A DNA stretch of 35,107 nt from a virus: the IMG/VR virus record IMGVR_UViG_3300023049_000110, positions 1 through 35,107 of that record; one strand, written 5' to 3'. Shown here piece after piece: positions 8,042 to 15,536 of this stretch. The notes under the pieces were generated by a model, which worked only from the letters and a program-made list of their open reading frames with translations, did not search any database and was not told where the DNA came from. How positions within the stretch are numbered: the stretch's first letter is position 1; each line of letters begins with the position of its first letter. Made by a program: the position numbers and the translations under genes.

Positions 8042-8830
8042 TCAGTAGTTTGTGATAATCACTTCTTTTACTTTATCTCGGGTTCCAGCCTTATCATGTC
8101 GGCCACTTATTGCCTGTGCGGAATCAATCTCAAATATTTCATACCCGACATAGAGTTCCTTTATGAAGTCGGTTGCGCTGTTACTGACCATAAAGTATGC
8201 CCCGATATCATTCAGTCTATCACAATAATCTTTTAGCCCTTGCTGTGAAAACACTTCGTTCGTGTAGCCTGTCCATGTTTGGTCATATGGGGGGTCCAAA
8301 TATACAAAGTCGTGGCGACCCGGTATTATAGAATTGTAGCTGCCATGGTGTATGGTTGTATCCTTGAGAAGTGCTGATGCTGACATTAGCGTGTCGTGTT
8401 TGATATATTTCTGGGTGGGGTCTGCGTAGTTCTTGTAGTTAGCAAAAGGAACATTCATTCTATTCCTTTTATTCACCCGCCACATACCGGAATATGCAGT
8501 CTTGTTTAGATACAAGAATCTAGCTGCAAGTTCGATGTCAGATTTGCTGATGTCTTCCCACGCCCTTATTTCATTGTAATACTCTTTGTTGTTCTCATGC
8601 TGGTTGGACAAAGCAAGTAACTCTTCTGGGGTGTCTCGCACCGCCTTGTAGAAGTTTATCAAGTGCCAGTTCATATCCGCTATAACTGCATTCGGTTGCT
8701 CAAGATGAAAAAACAAAGCAGCACCCCCACAGAATAACTCATGGAACTTATTGTATTTTGGTGGCATCATTGATGTAAGTGTGTTCACGAGGCGGCGTTT
8801 ACCACCTACCCACTTCACAACCGGCGTCAA
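8042..8830 (-). CDS. D12-class (Dam/DpnM-like) adenine-N6 DNA methyltransferase
   Basis: A 262-residue D12-class enzyme: KWVGGKRRLV at the N-terminus (6-15), motif I ELFCGGAALFF (31-41), catalytic DPPY (179-182) and a C-terminal KVKEVIITNY. It should methylate adenine N6 in double-stranded DNA. GATC is typical for close relatives, but D12 enzymes recognise other sites too, so the target is not certain. The best start is TTG at 8830, because no in-frame ATG exists and TPVVKWVGGK matches the usual family start. TTG overlaps the TGA that ends the upstream nuclease frame (TTGA), a coupling arrangement. It ends at the two-way terminator. Confidence 0.9.
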   Translation of the reverse strand: MTPVVKWVGGKRRLVNTLTSMMPPKYNKFHELFCGGAALFFHLEQPNAVIADMNWHLINFYKAVRDTPEELLALSNQHENNKEYYNEIRAWEDISKSDIELAARFLYLNKTAYSGMWRVNKRNRMNVPFANYKNYADPTQKYIKHDTLMSASALLKDTTIHHGSYNSIIPGRHDFVYLDPPYDQTWTGYTNEVFSQQGLKDYCDRLNDIGAYFMVSNSATDFIKELYVGYEIFEIDSAQAISGRHDKAGTRDKVKEVIITNY

Positions 8831-9051
8831 AGTCTTACATCCATTTTTATGTTCAACGGCCCCATATTGAAATACTCCTTATATACATTTACGTTATTTT
8901 TATCCGCAAGTAATGCCTTTACTCGTGTTGCTGACCCACTTCTATTTTTTGTGAGCGGTCTTATGTTTGGTGATAGATTCTTGGCTATATTTAGCATTAC
9001 ATCTTTATCCCCACAATCATATAACCCACTATCAGACAGTAATGAGAAGCA
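8827..9051 (-). pseudogene. Out-of-frame C-terminal part of the restriction-endonuclease-like gene
   Basis: In the -1 frame relative to the preceding ORF, translation runs without a stop from 9051 to TGA 8829-8827. It reads DSGLYDCGDKDVMLNIAKNL, then RSGSATRVKALLADKN, then VYKEYFNMGPLNIKM. This looks like normal protein and ends exactly at the start codon of the methyltransferase. A single missing base in the 9000-9051 overlap would explain it; rejoined, the protein is about 315 residues. No clear slippery heptamer was seen. It could be gene decay, a sequencing error or an unusual frameshift. Confidence 0.6.
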
Positions 9052-9773
9052 CTACCATAACCACCTAATCGGTTTTGTTTAGTTGCAAGTTCATGCACCA
9101 ACCCAACATACTTCTCTGGTGTTCTGCTGACGATATTTCGTAGATTTTTGTTTATGTCTACGTAAGTATCTTTTATGTCTTGATATGTGGTATCGTCAAG
9201 GTTGGAATGCTGGCTGTGTTCAAGTGTCTCAAGAACCTCCCATAACTCCGATTGGTCGATGATTCCACCTTTCTTTATTGCTTTTTCATATATTGCTTCT
9301 TTGCTATTTTCCCCAGTCATTTTTACATACCGTGGAATGCTTGCCAACTTGAAGCTCTCTTCGGCTCTCAATAACTCGTCGTGTAAATCCATGAAGTTCA
9401 TATCCTTTAGTAAGAACACAAAAGACATGTAGTTATCGTATCCACTTACCGATTCCAAAACCCATTCCCGACCTTTTTTTATGCTCAGCTTGATTACTTC
9501 ACTCTTCGTTTTGAAGATAAGGTCGGTTTTCGGCTGAGACGACGATTTGATTTCATAAATAGAATCTTTATCGTTCGGAAGATATACATCAACAAACTCA
9601 TTGTATCCAGCATCTTTTAAGTATCCATACATCGAAATCACTTCTTCTCTGTAGTTATTACCTTTATACGAGTCAAAGTTATTCTCTACGAAGTCTTCGT
9701 TTAGTAGTTTGCCATGGTTATTCAATAAAACCTTTAGGTTATACTCGGCGGTTTCGCCCATTTTCTTTGTCAT
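8997..9773 (-). CDS. Restriction-endonuclease-like protein, frameshifted near its C-terminus
   Basis: A 258-residue reading frame directly upstream of the D12 methyltransferase. A PD-(D/E)XK-type catalytic region is visible: VDVYLPNDKDSIYEIKS (61-77), then PKTDLIF (81-87) and LSIKKG (96-101). A KTD followed by SIK or SLK is common in type II restriction enzymes. The frame ends abnormally with CLIVGYMIVGIKM at 8997, while the -1 frame stays open through the same region to 8827. AGGGG precedes the ATG. By position and motif it is the nuclease half of a type II restriction-modification pair; the family and target are unknown. As it stands it lacks about 65 C-terminal residues. Confidence 0.6.
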   Translation of the reverse strand: MTKKMGETAEYNLKVLLNNHGKLLNEDFVENNFDSYKGNNYREEVISMYGYLKDAGYNEFVDVYLPNDKDSIYEIKSSSQPKTDLIFKTKSEVIKLSIKKGREWVLESVSGYDNYMSFVFLLKDMNFMDLHDELLRAEESFKLASIPRYVKMTGENSKEAIYEKAIKKGGIIDQSELWEVLETLEHSQHSNLDDTTYQDIKDTYVDINKNLRNIVSRTPEKYVGLVHELATKQNRLGGYGSASHYCLIVGYMIVGIKM

Positions 9774-9802
9774 TACTTATAATCCCCTATTCTATACTTA
9801 CT

Positions 9803-9832
9803 ATTATATCATTTTACTTTAGTTATTATCAA
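9803..9832 (-). promoter_or_regulatory. Sigma70-type promoter of the restriction-modification pair
   Basis: On the minus strand TTGATA (9832-9827) and TATAAT (9808-9803) with an 18-bp spacer, about 30 nt before the nuclease ATG. Confidence 0.6.
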
Positions 9833-9854
9833 TATTATTATGGCACGTTTTTTA

Positions 9855-9883
9855 TTGACATATATCATACAAAAGCATATAAT
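9855..9883 (+). promoter_or_regulatory. Consensus sigma70-type promoter
   Basis: TTGACA (9855-9860), 17-bp spacer, TATAAT (9878-9883). Drives the small genes at 9922 and 10086, and is divergent from the restriction-modification promoter. Confidence 0.88.
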
Positions 9884-9921
9884 AATTATATTGAAGATTC
9901 ACATAGGAAGGGGTTACACAC

Positions 9922-10089
9922 ATGACCAATAAAGAACAACTTCATCACCAGTTTCTTGTCGAAGATAGTATTGGTATGCTTACCAACGCTGAGCTTCAAG
10001 ACTTTATGAGCGAAGTTCAAAGCATCATGAGTGACCCGGCAACCGACATCATTATGATGCCCTTCTTCGATACTGAGCTTCAAGAGTGA
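9922..10089 (+). CDS. Small acidic hypothetical protein
   Basis: A 55-residue protein starting MTNKEQLHHQ and ending FFDTELQE. A consensus promoter and GGAAGGGG before ATG support it, and its stop overlaps the next start (GTGA). It is helical and acidic (LTNAELQDFMSEVQ) with no recognised motif. A short early protein acting on a host target is a typical role for such genes, but nothing in the sequence shows this. Confidence 0.65.
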   Translation: MTNKEQLHHQFLVEDSIGMLTNAELQDFMSEVQSIMSDPATDIIMMPFFDTELQE

Positions 10090-10292
10090 TCGATGTCGGA
10101 ATGATATGGGCGTTAGTTCTAACGTCTGCGTTGACTGGGGCACCCGTCGAGAACGCCAATCCGCTTGGTCAGTTTTATAAATACAAACATTGCGAACGCA
10201 TGATGGAGAACTTGAACCAAAATCGTGACGCAACACAGACTTATTTTGAATGCCGTTATTGGAAAAAGCGTGAAGGCATCCCAACTTTTTGA
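10086..10292 (+). CDS. Small exported protein candidate with two cysteines
   Basis: A 68-residue frame starting with GTG at 10086 in a GTGA overlap; an internal ATG at 10101 is an alternative. MIWALVLTSALTGAPVENA looks like a short signal peptide, leaving about 45 mature residues with two cysteines (YKHCERM and FECRYW) that could form a disulfide. Envelope location is therefore likely. Small periplasmic phage proteins often act in superinfection exclusion or lysis control, but no family was recognised. The late-promoter motif at 10299 follows at once. Confidence 0.6.
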   Translation: MIDVGMIWALVLTSALTGAPVENANPLGQFYKYKHCERMMENLNQNRDATQTYFECRYWKKREGIPTF

Positions 10293-10298
10293 GAGAAT

Positions 10299-10306
10299 GA
10301 TAAATA
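10299..10306 (+). promoter_or_regulatory. T4-like late promoter motif
   Basis: GATAAATA followed by CTACTATGAC. Transcription would begin near 10313, 26 nt before a terminator-like hairpin. Confidence 0.6.
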
Positions 10307-10312
10307 CTACTA

Positions 10313-10378
10313 TGACACTAAACGACTAATATTTTTCTAGGCACAGCAATCCATGTAAGACGTTGCTGGCCTTTTTTT
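10313..10378 (+). ncRNA. Possible short RNA between late promoter and terminator
   Basis: The interval from the expected late start to the end of the T-run is about 66 nt, contains no gene and ends in a terminator. This is what a small phage RNA gene would look like. The alternative is an attenuator in the leader of the genes at 10398 and 10566. Confidence 0.3.
10339..10378 (+). terminator. Intrinsic terminator
   Basis: GGC plus CAGCAA pair with TTGCTG plus GCC (one bulged A, 13-nt loop), followed by seven T residues at 10372-10378. Confidence 0.65.
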
Positions 10379-10397
10379 CGTGCGGGAGAGAGATATA

Positions 10398-10565
10398 ATG
10401 AATAGTCTAGAATACATGGAAATGAGTGGTTGTGAGCGGATTCTAGATCGCGTCACAGCAGATAATACAGTGAACACACCATGGGAAGAAGATGCTGAGC
10501 ACAATCTTGAGATTGTCAAACAGTTCTTGGCCCATCGGTATAAAGAGTTGAAAGAAAAGGTATAA
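10398..10565 (+). CDS. Small hypothetical protein upstream of IF-1
   Basis: A 55-residue acidic helical protein (MNSLEYMEMSGCERILDRV, later HNLEIVKQFLAHRYKEL). The ATG at 10398 was chosen over the in-frame GTG at 10380 because GGGAGAGAG lies just upstream of it. The stop is immediately followed by the GTG start of the IF-1 gene with no gap, so the two are probably translated together. No motif recognised. Confidence 0.6.
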   Translation: MNSLEYMEMSGCERILDRVTADNTVNTPWEEDAEHNLEIVKQFLAHRYKELKEKV

Positions 10566-10784
10566 GTGGCTAAAGAAGATTTGTTAGAGTTCGATGGCGA
10601 AATCATAGACGTTTTGCCACAGAGTATGTTCAAGATAAAGTTGGAGAACGACCACGAAATCTTAGCATATCTTTCTGGAAAGATGCGAAAGTTTAAGATA
10701 AAACTTGTCTTGGGCGACAGAGTAAAAGTCGAAATGTCCACCTACGACCTAACCAAAGGTCGTGTAACCTTTAGGTATAAATAA
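10566..10784 (+). CDS. infA: Translation initiation factor IF-1
   Basis: A 72-residue protein, exactly the usual IF-1 length, and an OB-fold throughout. It starts MAKEDLLEFDGEI and carries FKIKLENDHEILAYLSGKMR and YDLTKGRVTFRYK, the most conserved IF-1 blocks. Bacterial IF-1 binds the 30S A site and works with IF-2 and IF-3 in start-site selection and subunit control. LEF after MAKE and LENxHEI resemble alphaproteobacterial IF-1 more than the E. coli protein. The start is GTG directly after the previous stop. An IF-1 gene on a phage is unusual; it is intact and all core residues are present. Confidence 0.95.
   Translation: MAKEDLLEFDGEIIDVLPQSMFKIKLENDHEILAYLSGKMRKFKIKLVLGDRVKVEMSTYDLTKGRVTFRYK
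10776..10783 (+). promoter_or_regulatory. T4-like late promoter motif inside the infA stop
   Basis: TATAAATA overlaps the infA stop codon. It would drive 10857 and the Fe-S carrier gene, with AAGGGAG before the ATG at 10857. Confidence 0.45.
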
Positions 10785-10856
10785 TATGATTCCAATGCAC
10801 CACGAGTTAGAATGCACCGGCAGCAATGAGTCGGGGCAAAAAGGGAGTATTTACGA

Positions 10857-11198
10857 ATGATTACTTATTCGACCAATTGGATGGGTCCAATATCACTTAG
10901 CTGGTATGAAGATCGTGGATTATTGGGTAACCCAGAGCCGCGTTGGAGTGATTTCTTCAAGAAAGAAATCGTTCATAAACCAATACTTGAAGAATATTCG
11001 GCAGGACGTATTGATATTTACGGCACAGATAATGATTATCCAGAGGAAATGAGTTTGCCAACGATGGCATCTGTGCATTGGCATAGATTTAGTCACTGGT
11101 TAGATAATTATAAAACCGAGGAAGTTCAAAACCTTGATAGATTGTTGTCGGCATATTATGCCGATGGCAATCCAACAATAAAATGGTGGGAAGAATAA
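10857..11198 (+). CDS. Conserved hypothetical phage protein
   Basis: A 113-residue protein, rich in Trp and Tyr. The N-terminus TNWMGPISLSWYEDRGL, then GRIDIYGTDN and ASVHWHRFSHWLDNY, match a pattern I associate with small unknown proteins of T4-like and other phages. No catalytic motif, signal or membrane segment is visible. AAGGGAG precedes ATG. Its TAA overlaps the ATG of the Fe-S carrier gene (TAATG), so the two are coupled. Function unknown. Confidence 0.72.
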   Translation: MITYSTNWMGPISLSWYEDRGLLGNPEPRWSDFFKKEIVHKPILEEYSAGRIDIYGTDNDYPEEMSLPTMASVHWHRFSHWLDNYKTEEVQNLDRLLSAYYADGNPTIKWWEE

Positions 11199-11521
11199 TG
11201 ATTACGATTACTGAAAATGCACAGAAGCAGTTTGCTTCAATGATGGAAGCTAATGGCTTCGAAGCGTTTGTATTTGGTGCGTCCGGTGGTGGTTGTGCTG
11301 GTTTCAACTATCTCTTAGAAGAAACCAAGCTGGCCGATGCCAACGAAGGTGATGAAATACTTGACTTTGATGGTGTCAAAATCGTGCTTGATAAGTTTAG
11401 CGTGTTCGCTATTGCTGGCACCGAGATTGACTACAAAGTTGATGTCATGGGTTCGCGTTTCGAGTTTTCGAATCCTATCGCGACATCGGGTTGTGGTTGT
11501 GGAACGAGCTTTAGCGTTTAG
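11198..11521 (+). CDS. IscA/ErpA-type Fe-S cluster carrier (HesB family)
   Basis: A 107-residue A-type carrier. The three family cysteines are present: C33 in GGGCAGFNY, and C99 and C101 in SGCGCGTSF. A-type proteins accept Fe-S clusters from the scaffold and pass them to apo-enzymes in the cytoplasm. ATG at 11198 (MITITENAQKQF) was preferred over the one at 11183 because family members begin ITITExA, and it overlaps the upstream stop. It ends 4 nt inside the convergent protease gene, leaving no room for a terminator. It may maintain Fe-S enzymes during infection; this role is inferred. Confidence 0.93.
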   Translation: MITITENAQKQFASMMEANGFEAFVFGASGGGCAGFNYLLEETKLADANEGDEILDFDGVKIVLDKFSVFAIAGTEIDYKVDVMGSRFEFSNPIATSGCGCGTSFSV

Positions 11522-12546
11522 TCTCGCTTTAGCTCGTTCTGTTGCTCTTCGACTTCGGCAGCATCAAGCATTCCAAGCGTTAGAGTTATTTCAATAATAT
11601 CATTGCCTCTAAGGATTACAAGCTTCATATCTTCATATGGTGCCTTGTATTGGAGTGCATCAAACAAATCATCAATCGTTACAATCTTCCGACCATCAGC
11701 TTGAAGAATAACATCGTTTGGCTCAATGCCAGCTTTGTCGGCAGCACCGCCCCCTTCGATAGTTGTAATGCTCACACGGTATAGTTCTGGGTCATATTTT
11801 AGACCTGTTCCCATCTTTGGGCGGTCAATCCTTCCATCCGCAATCAATCTCTCAATCACAAACCGAGCCACATGGCTATCGACACTGAAACTCAAGCCAC
11901 TGTTATCACCGTCGCTTGACAGGATAAGTGTATTGATGGCCACCACAGAACCGTCCATGGTCATTAGCGGCCCACCACTGTTGCCCTTGTTGATCGCCAC
12001 GTCACTCTGGATAGCTGTCTGCCATCCGTTTGATAAGCGACGTTTCTTGTGGCTCACAACCCCCTTCGATACAGTATAGAACAATCCTCTTGGGTGCCCG
12101 ATAGCCCAGACTTGTTGGCCGGGGCGAAGATCATCACTGTTTCCCCATGCCAACTCAGGTTTCTTTGGCATGTCTTTTGCACGAAGCACAGCTATGTCAG
12201 ATAGCGGATCGACACCAATCACCTCTGCTACGTATCGTTCTGGTTCGTTCTCAAAGCTCACCATTATTCGCAAGCCATCCTGTACCACGTGGTTGTTGGT
12301 GATGATGTATTGATCATCTACGACAAAACCGGTGCCGATGGCACTGGGGTTTTGCTGGGGCAGTTTCTTTTTGAGGTATCGGTCCAATGGGGAGCCGGGT
12401 GTCATAGACGAAGTGCTTTCTCTCTCGGATTCAACCAAGACGATTGACGTTCTAACGGTGTCAATCGTATCCAAATATTCCTCGTTGGCGTGTGCCAATG
12501 CTTGGAACGGTAGCAACAGTATTGCCATTACAACTAATATACGCAT
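11518..12546 (-). CDS. Exported DegP/HtrA-like serine protease with one PDZ domain
   Basis: A 342-residue S1C protease. The start at 12546 gives a classic signal peptide (MRILVVMAILLLPFQALAHA), so the upstream in-frame ATG at 12618 is rejected. The catalytic triad is intact: H86 in ITNNHVV, D117 in PLSDIAVL and S190 in KGNSGGPL. A single PDZ domain spans about 255-335; HtrA proteins bind unfolded or C-terminal peptides there. It should act in the periplasm on misfolded or specific envelope proteins. A late-promoter motif lies exactly 5 nt before the ATG and no ribosome-binding site exists, predicting a leaderless late mRNA. It is one minus gene among plus genes. Confidence 0.93.
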   Translation of the reverse strand: MRILVVMAILLLPFQALAHANEEYLDTIDTVRTSIVLVESERESTSSMTPGSPLDRYLKKKLPQQNPSAIGTGFVVDDQYIITNNHVVQDGLRIMVSFENEPERYVAEVIGVDPLSDIAVLRAKDMPKKPELAWGNSDDLRPGQQVWAIGHPRGLFYTVSKGVVSHKKRRLSNGWQTAIQSDVAINKGNSGGPLMTMDGSVVAINTLILSSDGDNSGLSFSVDSHVARFVIERLIADGRIDRPKMGTGLKYDPELYRVSITTIEGGGAADKAGIEPNDVILQADGRKIVTIDDLFDALQYKAPYEDMKLVILRGNDIIEITLTLGMLDAAEVEEQQNELKRD

Positions 12547-12559
12547 ATAAATATTTAGC
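12546..12559. promoter_or_regulatory. Divergent late promoter element at the protease start
   Basis: On the minus strand GCTAAATA (12559-12552) is followed by 5 nt and the protease ATG. On the plus strand TATAAATA (12546-12553) overlaps it. The layout matches the palindrome at 28424-28441. Confidence 0.55.
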
Positions 12560-12563
12560 CTGT

Positions 12564-12591
12564 AAAAAATGTTTTCTAAAAAATGTTTTCT
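12564..12591 (+). repeat. 14-bp perfect tandem duplication
   Basis: AAAAAATGTTTTCT occurs twice without a gap (12564-12577, 12578-12591), just before the late promoter at 12594. Confidence 0.8.
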
Positions 12592-12593
12592 AA

Positions 12594-12601
12594 GATAAAT
12601 A
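12594..12601 (+). promoter_or_regulatory. T4-like late promoter motif
   Basis: GATAAATA followed by CTAGAAACAGGAG; the structural gene begins at 12621. Confidence 0.7.
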
Positions 12602-12620
12602 CTAGAAACAGGAGTCACAC

Positions 12621-13085
12621 ATGGCTAAACAAACTATTGGTATTGGTGCAGCAGCAAACGATGGATCAGGCGACGATCTTCGTGTTGCGTTCGATAAAGT
12701 AAACGACAACTTCTCAGAGCTTTATACTGAACTTGGCGGCACGGCATTGAGCAACCTTACCCTAAACGGCAACACAATCTCGACAGATAACTCAAACGGC
12801 GACATCAACCTCGACCCGAACGGAACAGGTGACACGGTAGTTATCAGCGGTAACATTCTACCAGCCAGTGACTCAACAATCCAGAACTTGGGTTCTTCGA
12901 CTGACAAATGGACAAACATTTATGCAGCACAAGGTCAGTTCGATAACATCGTTATCGGCGGACCTGTTCAAACTACAGTGGGTAGTGCGGGCGGTGCAAC
13001 AGCACTCCCTGCTACACCGACAGGGTATCTACAAGTAAAAATCGGAAACAACAACTACGTCATTCCTTACTACGCCGTTTCTTGA
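12621..13085 (+). CDS. Virion structural protein (fibre/baseplate-associated)
   Basis: A 154-residue protein. The N-terminal block QTIGIGAAANDGSGDDLRVA followed by FDKVNDNFSELY is a recurrent head of T4-like fibre and baseplate-associated proteins. It continues into low-complexity beta repeats (LTLNGNTISTDNSNGDINLD) like those of triple-beta-helix fibres. The C-terminal YLQVKIGNNNYVIPYYAVS looks like a small capping domain. Late promoter and ACAGGAG precede the ATG. Next to two other structural genes with their own late promoters. The exact virion position is not readable. Confidence 0.75.
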   Translation: MAKQTIGIGAAANDGSGDDLRVAFDKVNDNFSELYTELGGTALSNLTLNGNTISTDNSNGDINLDPNGTGDTVVISGNILPASDSTIQNLGSSTDKWTNIYAAQGQFDNIVIGGPVQTTVGSAGGATALPATPTGYLQVKIGNNNYVIPYYAVS

Positions 13086-13091
13086 TAAATA
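13084..13091 (+). promoter_or_regulatory. T4-like late promoter motif
   Basis: GATAAATA overlapping the preceding stop codon; GAGGAAG and the ATG at 13110 follow. Confidence 0.7.
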
Positions 13092-13109
13092 CCCTAAAGA
13101 GGAAGTGTT

Positions 13110-15536
13110 ATGGGTAATCCAGTATGGGTAACGCCAGCGGGCGATTTAGGAAAGATTCAAGAGGCAGAGTTTTACGACTTTCAGCTTATTGTTGAAGACC
13201 CGCTTGCCCCAACACCAGCACAACAACCACTATTCACTCTACAATCGGGGTTTCTACCAAGTGGTCTTCGTCTCACAAGAGAAGGTCTTATGTTAGGTCG
13301 TCCTAGTTGTGAGGTATTTGTATCTGGTGTGCCATCAAACGTTGGTCAGAACGTAACTTCTCGTTTCGTTATTCGAGCTACAAGTTGGGATGGTATTGTC
13401 AATGACAGAACTTTTCAACTTACAGTTGTAGGTCAGGACGACCCAATCATCCTTACATCAGCCCGGTCAATCGGAACTTTCCGTGATGCTGATTACGTGA
13501 ACTTTCAGATAATGGCAACCGATGCCGATCCAGACGACACTCTAACATTCAGATTACTAAACGGCCAGTTACCGGGTGGAGTCACAATCACATCCGATGG
13601 TTATGTGCGTGGATATATTGAACCAGCTACAGTTCTTACGGGAACACCCGGCTTCGACGTGACTTCTTTCGACCTAAACAGTTTTGATTATAGCACGATT
13701 GCAACAAACAAGAACTATCAGTTTACAGTAGCAGTCACCGATGGCAAATCAACGGTTGCCAAGACATATACACTGTTCGTTTATGCGGGAAACACATTCA
13801 CCGCAGACACAACGTTATTGACAGCAGATATGAGTGGCTACCCACTTACAGCAGACCAGACGAGCCTACGTGCGCCTGTTCTTCTAAGCCCACCAAGCGA
13901 CCTTGGCATTGTCACACACGACAACTATTTTGCGTATCAGTTCTTTGGTAGAGACTTTGATGGTGACATTCTTGAGTATAGTATTGGTGTCGGTGGTTCA
14001 GAAGGTTTTGACAATGAAGGTGGATTTGACGCTGAAATAAACGGCTTCGACCAAGGTGACTTGTCGTTGCCACCGGGTCTTGTGCTAGACACAGATACTG
14101 GGTGGCTTTATGGATACATACCAAATCAAGCAGCCACGCAAACTGAATACACATTTACAGTTCGAGTTCTAAAGAAAAACAACAACGATTATTATAGTGA
14201 GTGGATTTTCTTCACGATGACAATCGTTGGTGATATCCGTGCAGTTGTGAACTGGATTACTCCTACCACACTTAGTTCGATTCGTGTTGGTGAAATCAGC
14301 ACGTTGTCTATTAGGTCAACTAATACACTAAATAAACAGGTTCAATACCGACTAAAGGCTGGCTCAGACAGCAAGCTACCACAGGGACTGAAGCTGAACC
14401 TAGACGGTTTGATTGTTGGGCGACCATCTTTCGAGACTATGATGTTCGATGGCGGCACAACTACGTTCGATGCCAATAGCCTACTCATCAACGAGACAAC
14501 ATTCGAAAGAAAATATACATTCACCGTTGAGGTGTTCGACGCCGAAGGTGACATTTCTGCGTTCCGAACCTTCAACATCACGATTGACCCCGGCAACTTC
14601 AAACCATATGAAAATCTATGGGTTCGTGCTTATCCAAAAGTTGCACAACGTGAGATATGGAACTCGCTTATTGATTCACCAGACGATTTTCCACCAGATT
14701 TGATTTATCGTCAAAACGATTACTATTATGGTAAACAGCAAGACATTCGTTTCATTGTGACCGCTGGCCTAAACCCAAGCACACCAAAAGAAATGCTACA
14801 GGCTATGGCAAAGAACCATTACAATAAACGCATTACCCTTGGTCAAATCAAGAAGGCCCGTGCCGTGCGAGACAACGAGGTTCAATATGAAGTCGTGTAT
14901 GCTGAAATAAAAGACGACCGCGAGAATGCAAGAGGCAAATCAACTGCATTGAGTATTGATTTTTATCGCAACCATGCAAACGATTGGCGTAACCCTGCAT
15001 TGGTTTCGAATACAGACTTCAACGCAGATTACGATGGTATAAATGCAAGTTCTAGTGACCAGCACGTATTCTATCCAAACTCTTTCGACAACATGAACCA
15101 ACGTATGCTGGATAATATCGGACAACTTGAACTTTCAAGCCTTCCGTTGTGGATGCGTTCTAAACAAGAAGACGGCACGGTTCTTGGTTTCACGCCAGCC
15201 GTGGTTGTAGCATATGTTGTTCCCGGTGCCGCTGACGAGATTATATTCAACATTAGTCGTCGCCGCGACATCGACCTAAAGAAGATTGAGTTCATCATTG
15301 ACCGTTATATCTGGGACAACGATATGACCAATAACTATGACCTTACAACAAATAGCTGGCCGACATCAGCAGAAACAACCTTCGATCTTTCTGATGGTAT
15401 TGCAAATCAGACGATATTCGATGGCGACTCAACACGATTTATTGCTGGTTCGTTTGTGTTCAAGGAAAACCGAGACGATGGCGACGTATACTTGAAGTTC
15501 CCTATGACTAACATCGAGTCTAAACTATTGGGATAA
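13110..15536 (+). CDS. Large virion protein with repeated Ig-like (He_PIG-type) domains
   Basis: An 808-residue protein. Four copies of an Ig-like repeat signature are visible: LPSGLRLTREGLMLGRPS (about 48-65), LPGGVTITSDGYVRGYIEP, LPPGLVLDTDTGWLYGYIP and LPQGLKLNLDGLIVGRPS. These match the putative-Ig (He_PIG) pattern of extracellular adhesion proteins. The last third, from about 500, differs (KEMLQAMAKNHYNKRITLGQ) and is conserved-looking but unassigned, perhaps the virion attachment part. No signal peptide. Late promoter and GAGGAAG precede it. Probably a tail-fibre or baseplate protein exposed to the host surface. Confidence 0.78.
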   Translation: MGNPVWVTPAGDLGKIQEAEFYDFQLIVEDPLAPTPAQQPLFTLQSGFLPSGLRLTREGLMLGRPSCEVFVSGVPSNVGQNVTSRFVIRATSWDGIVNDRTFQLTVVGQDDPIILTSARSIGTFRDADYVNFQIMATDADPDDTLTFRLLNGQLPGGVTITSDGYVRGYIEPATVLTGTPGFDVTSFDLNSFDYSTIATNKNYQFTVAVTDGKSTVAKTYTLFVYAGNTFTADTTLLTADMSGYPLTADQTSLRAPVLLSPPSDLGIVTHDNYFAYQFFGRDFDGDILEYSIGVGGSEGFDNEGGFDAEINGFDQGDLSLPPGLVLDTDTGWLYGYIPNQAATQTEYTFTVRVLKKNNNDYYSEWIFFTMTIVGDIRAVVNWITPTTLSSIRVGEISTLSIRSTNTLNKQVQYRLKAGSDSKLPQGLKLNLDGLIVGRPSFETMMFDGGTTTFDANSLLINETTFERKYTFTVEVFDAEGDISAFRTFNITIDPGNFKPYENLWVRAYPKVAQREIWNSLIDSPDDFPPDLIYRQNDYYYGKQQDIRFIVTAGLNPSTPKEMLQAMAKNHYNKRITLGQIKKARAVRDNEVQYEVVYAEIKDDRENARGKSTALSIDFYRNHANDWRNPALVSNTDFNADYDGINASSSDQHVFYPNSFDNMNQRMLDNIGQLELSSLPLWMRSKQEDGTVLGFTPAVVVAYVVPGAADEIIFNISRRRDIDLKKIEFIIDRYIWDNDMTNNYDLTTNSWPTSAETTFDLSDGIANQTIFDGDSTRFIAGSFVFKENRDDGDVYLKFPMTNIESKLLG

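Noticed and set aside
9000-9051. Programmed -1 frameshift joining the nuclease halves
   Set aside because: No clean X XXY YYZ heptamer is present in the overlap; a simple base loss or read error is more likely.
10786-10860. 24-residue ORF between infA and the gene at 10857
   Set aside because: It overlaps the next start but has no ribosome-binding site and begins only 2 nt after the late motif; most likely leader sequence.
12547-12618. Upstream start (12618) for the DegP-like gene
   Set aside because: It would place 24 residues before a classic signal peptide and read through the late promoter; 12546 fits better.
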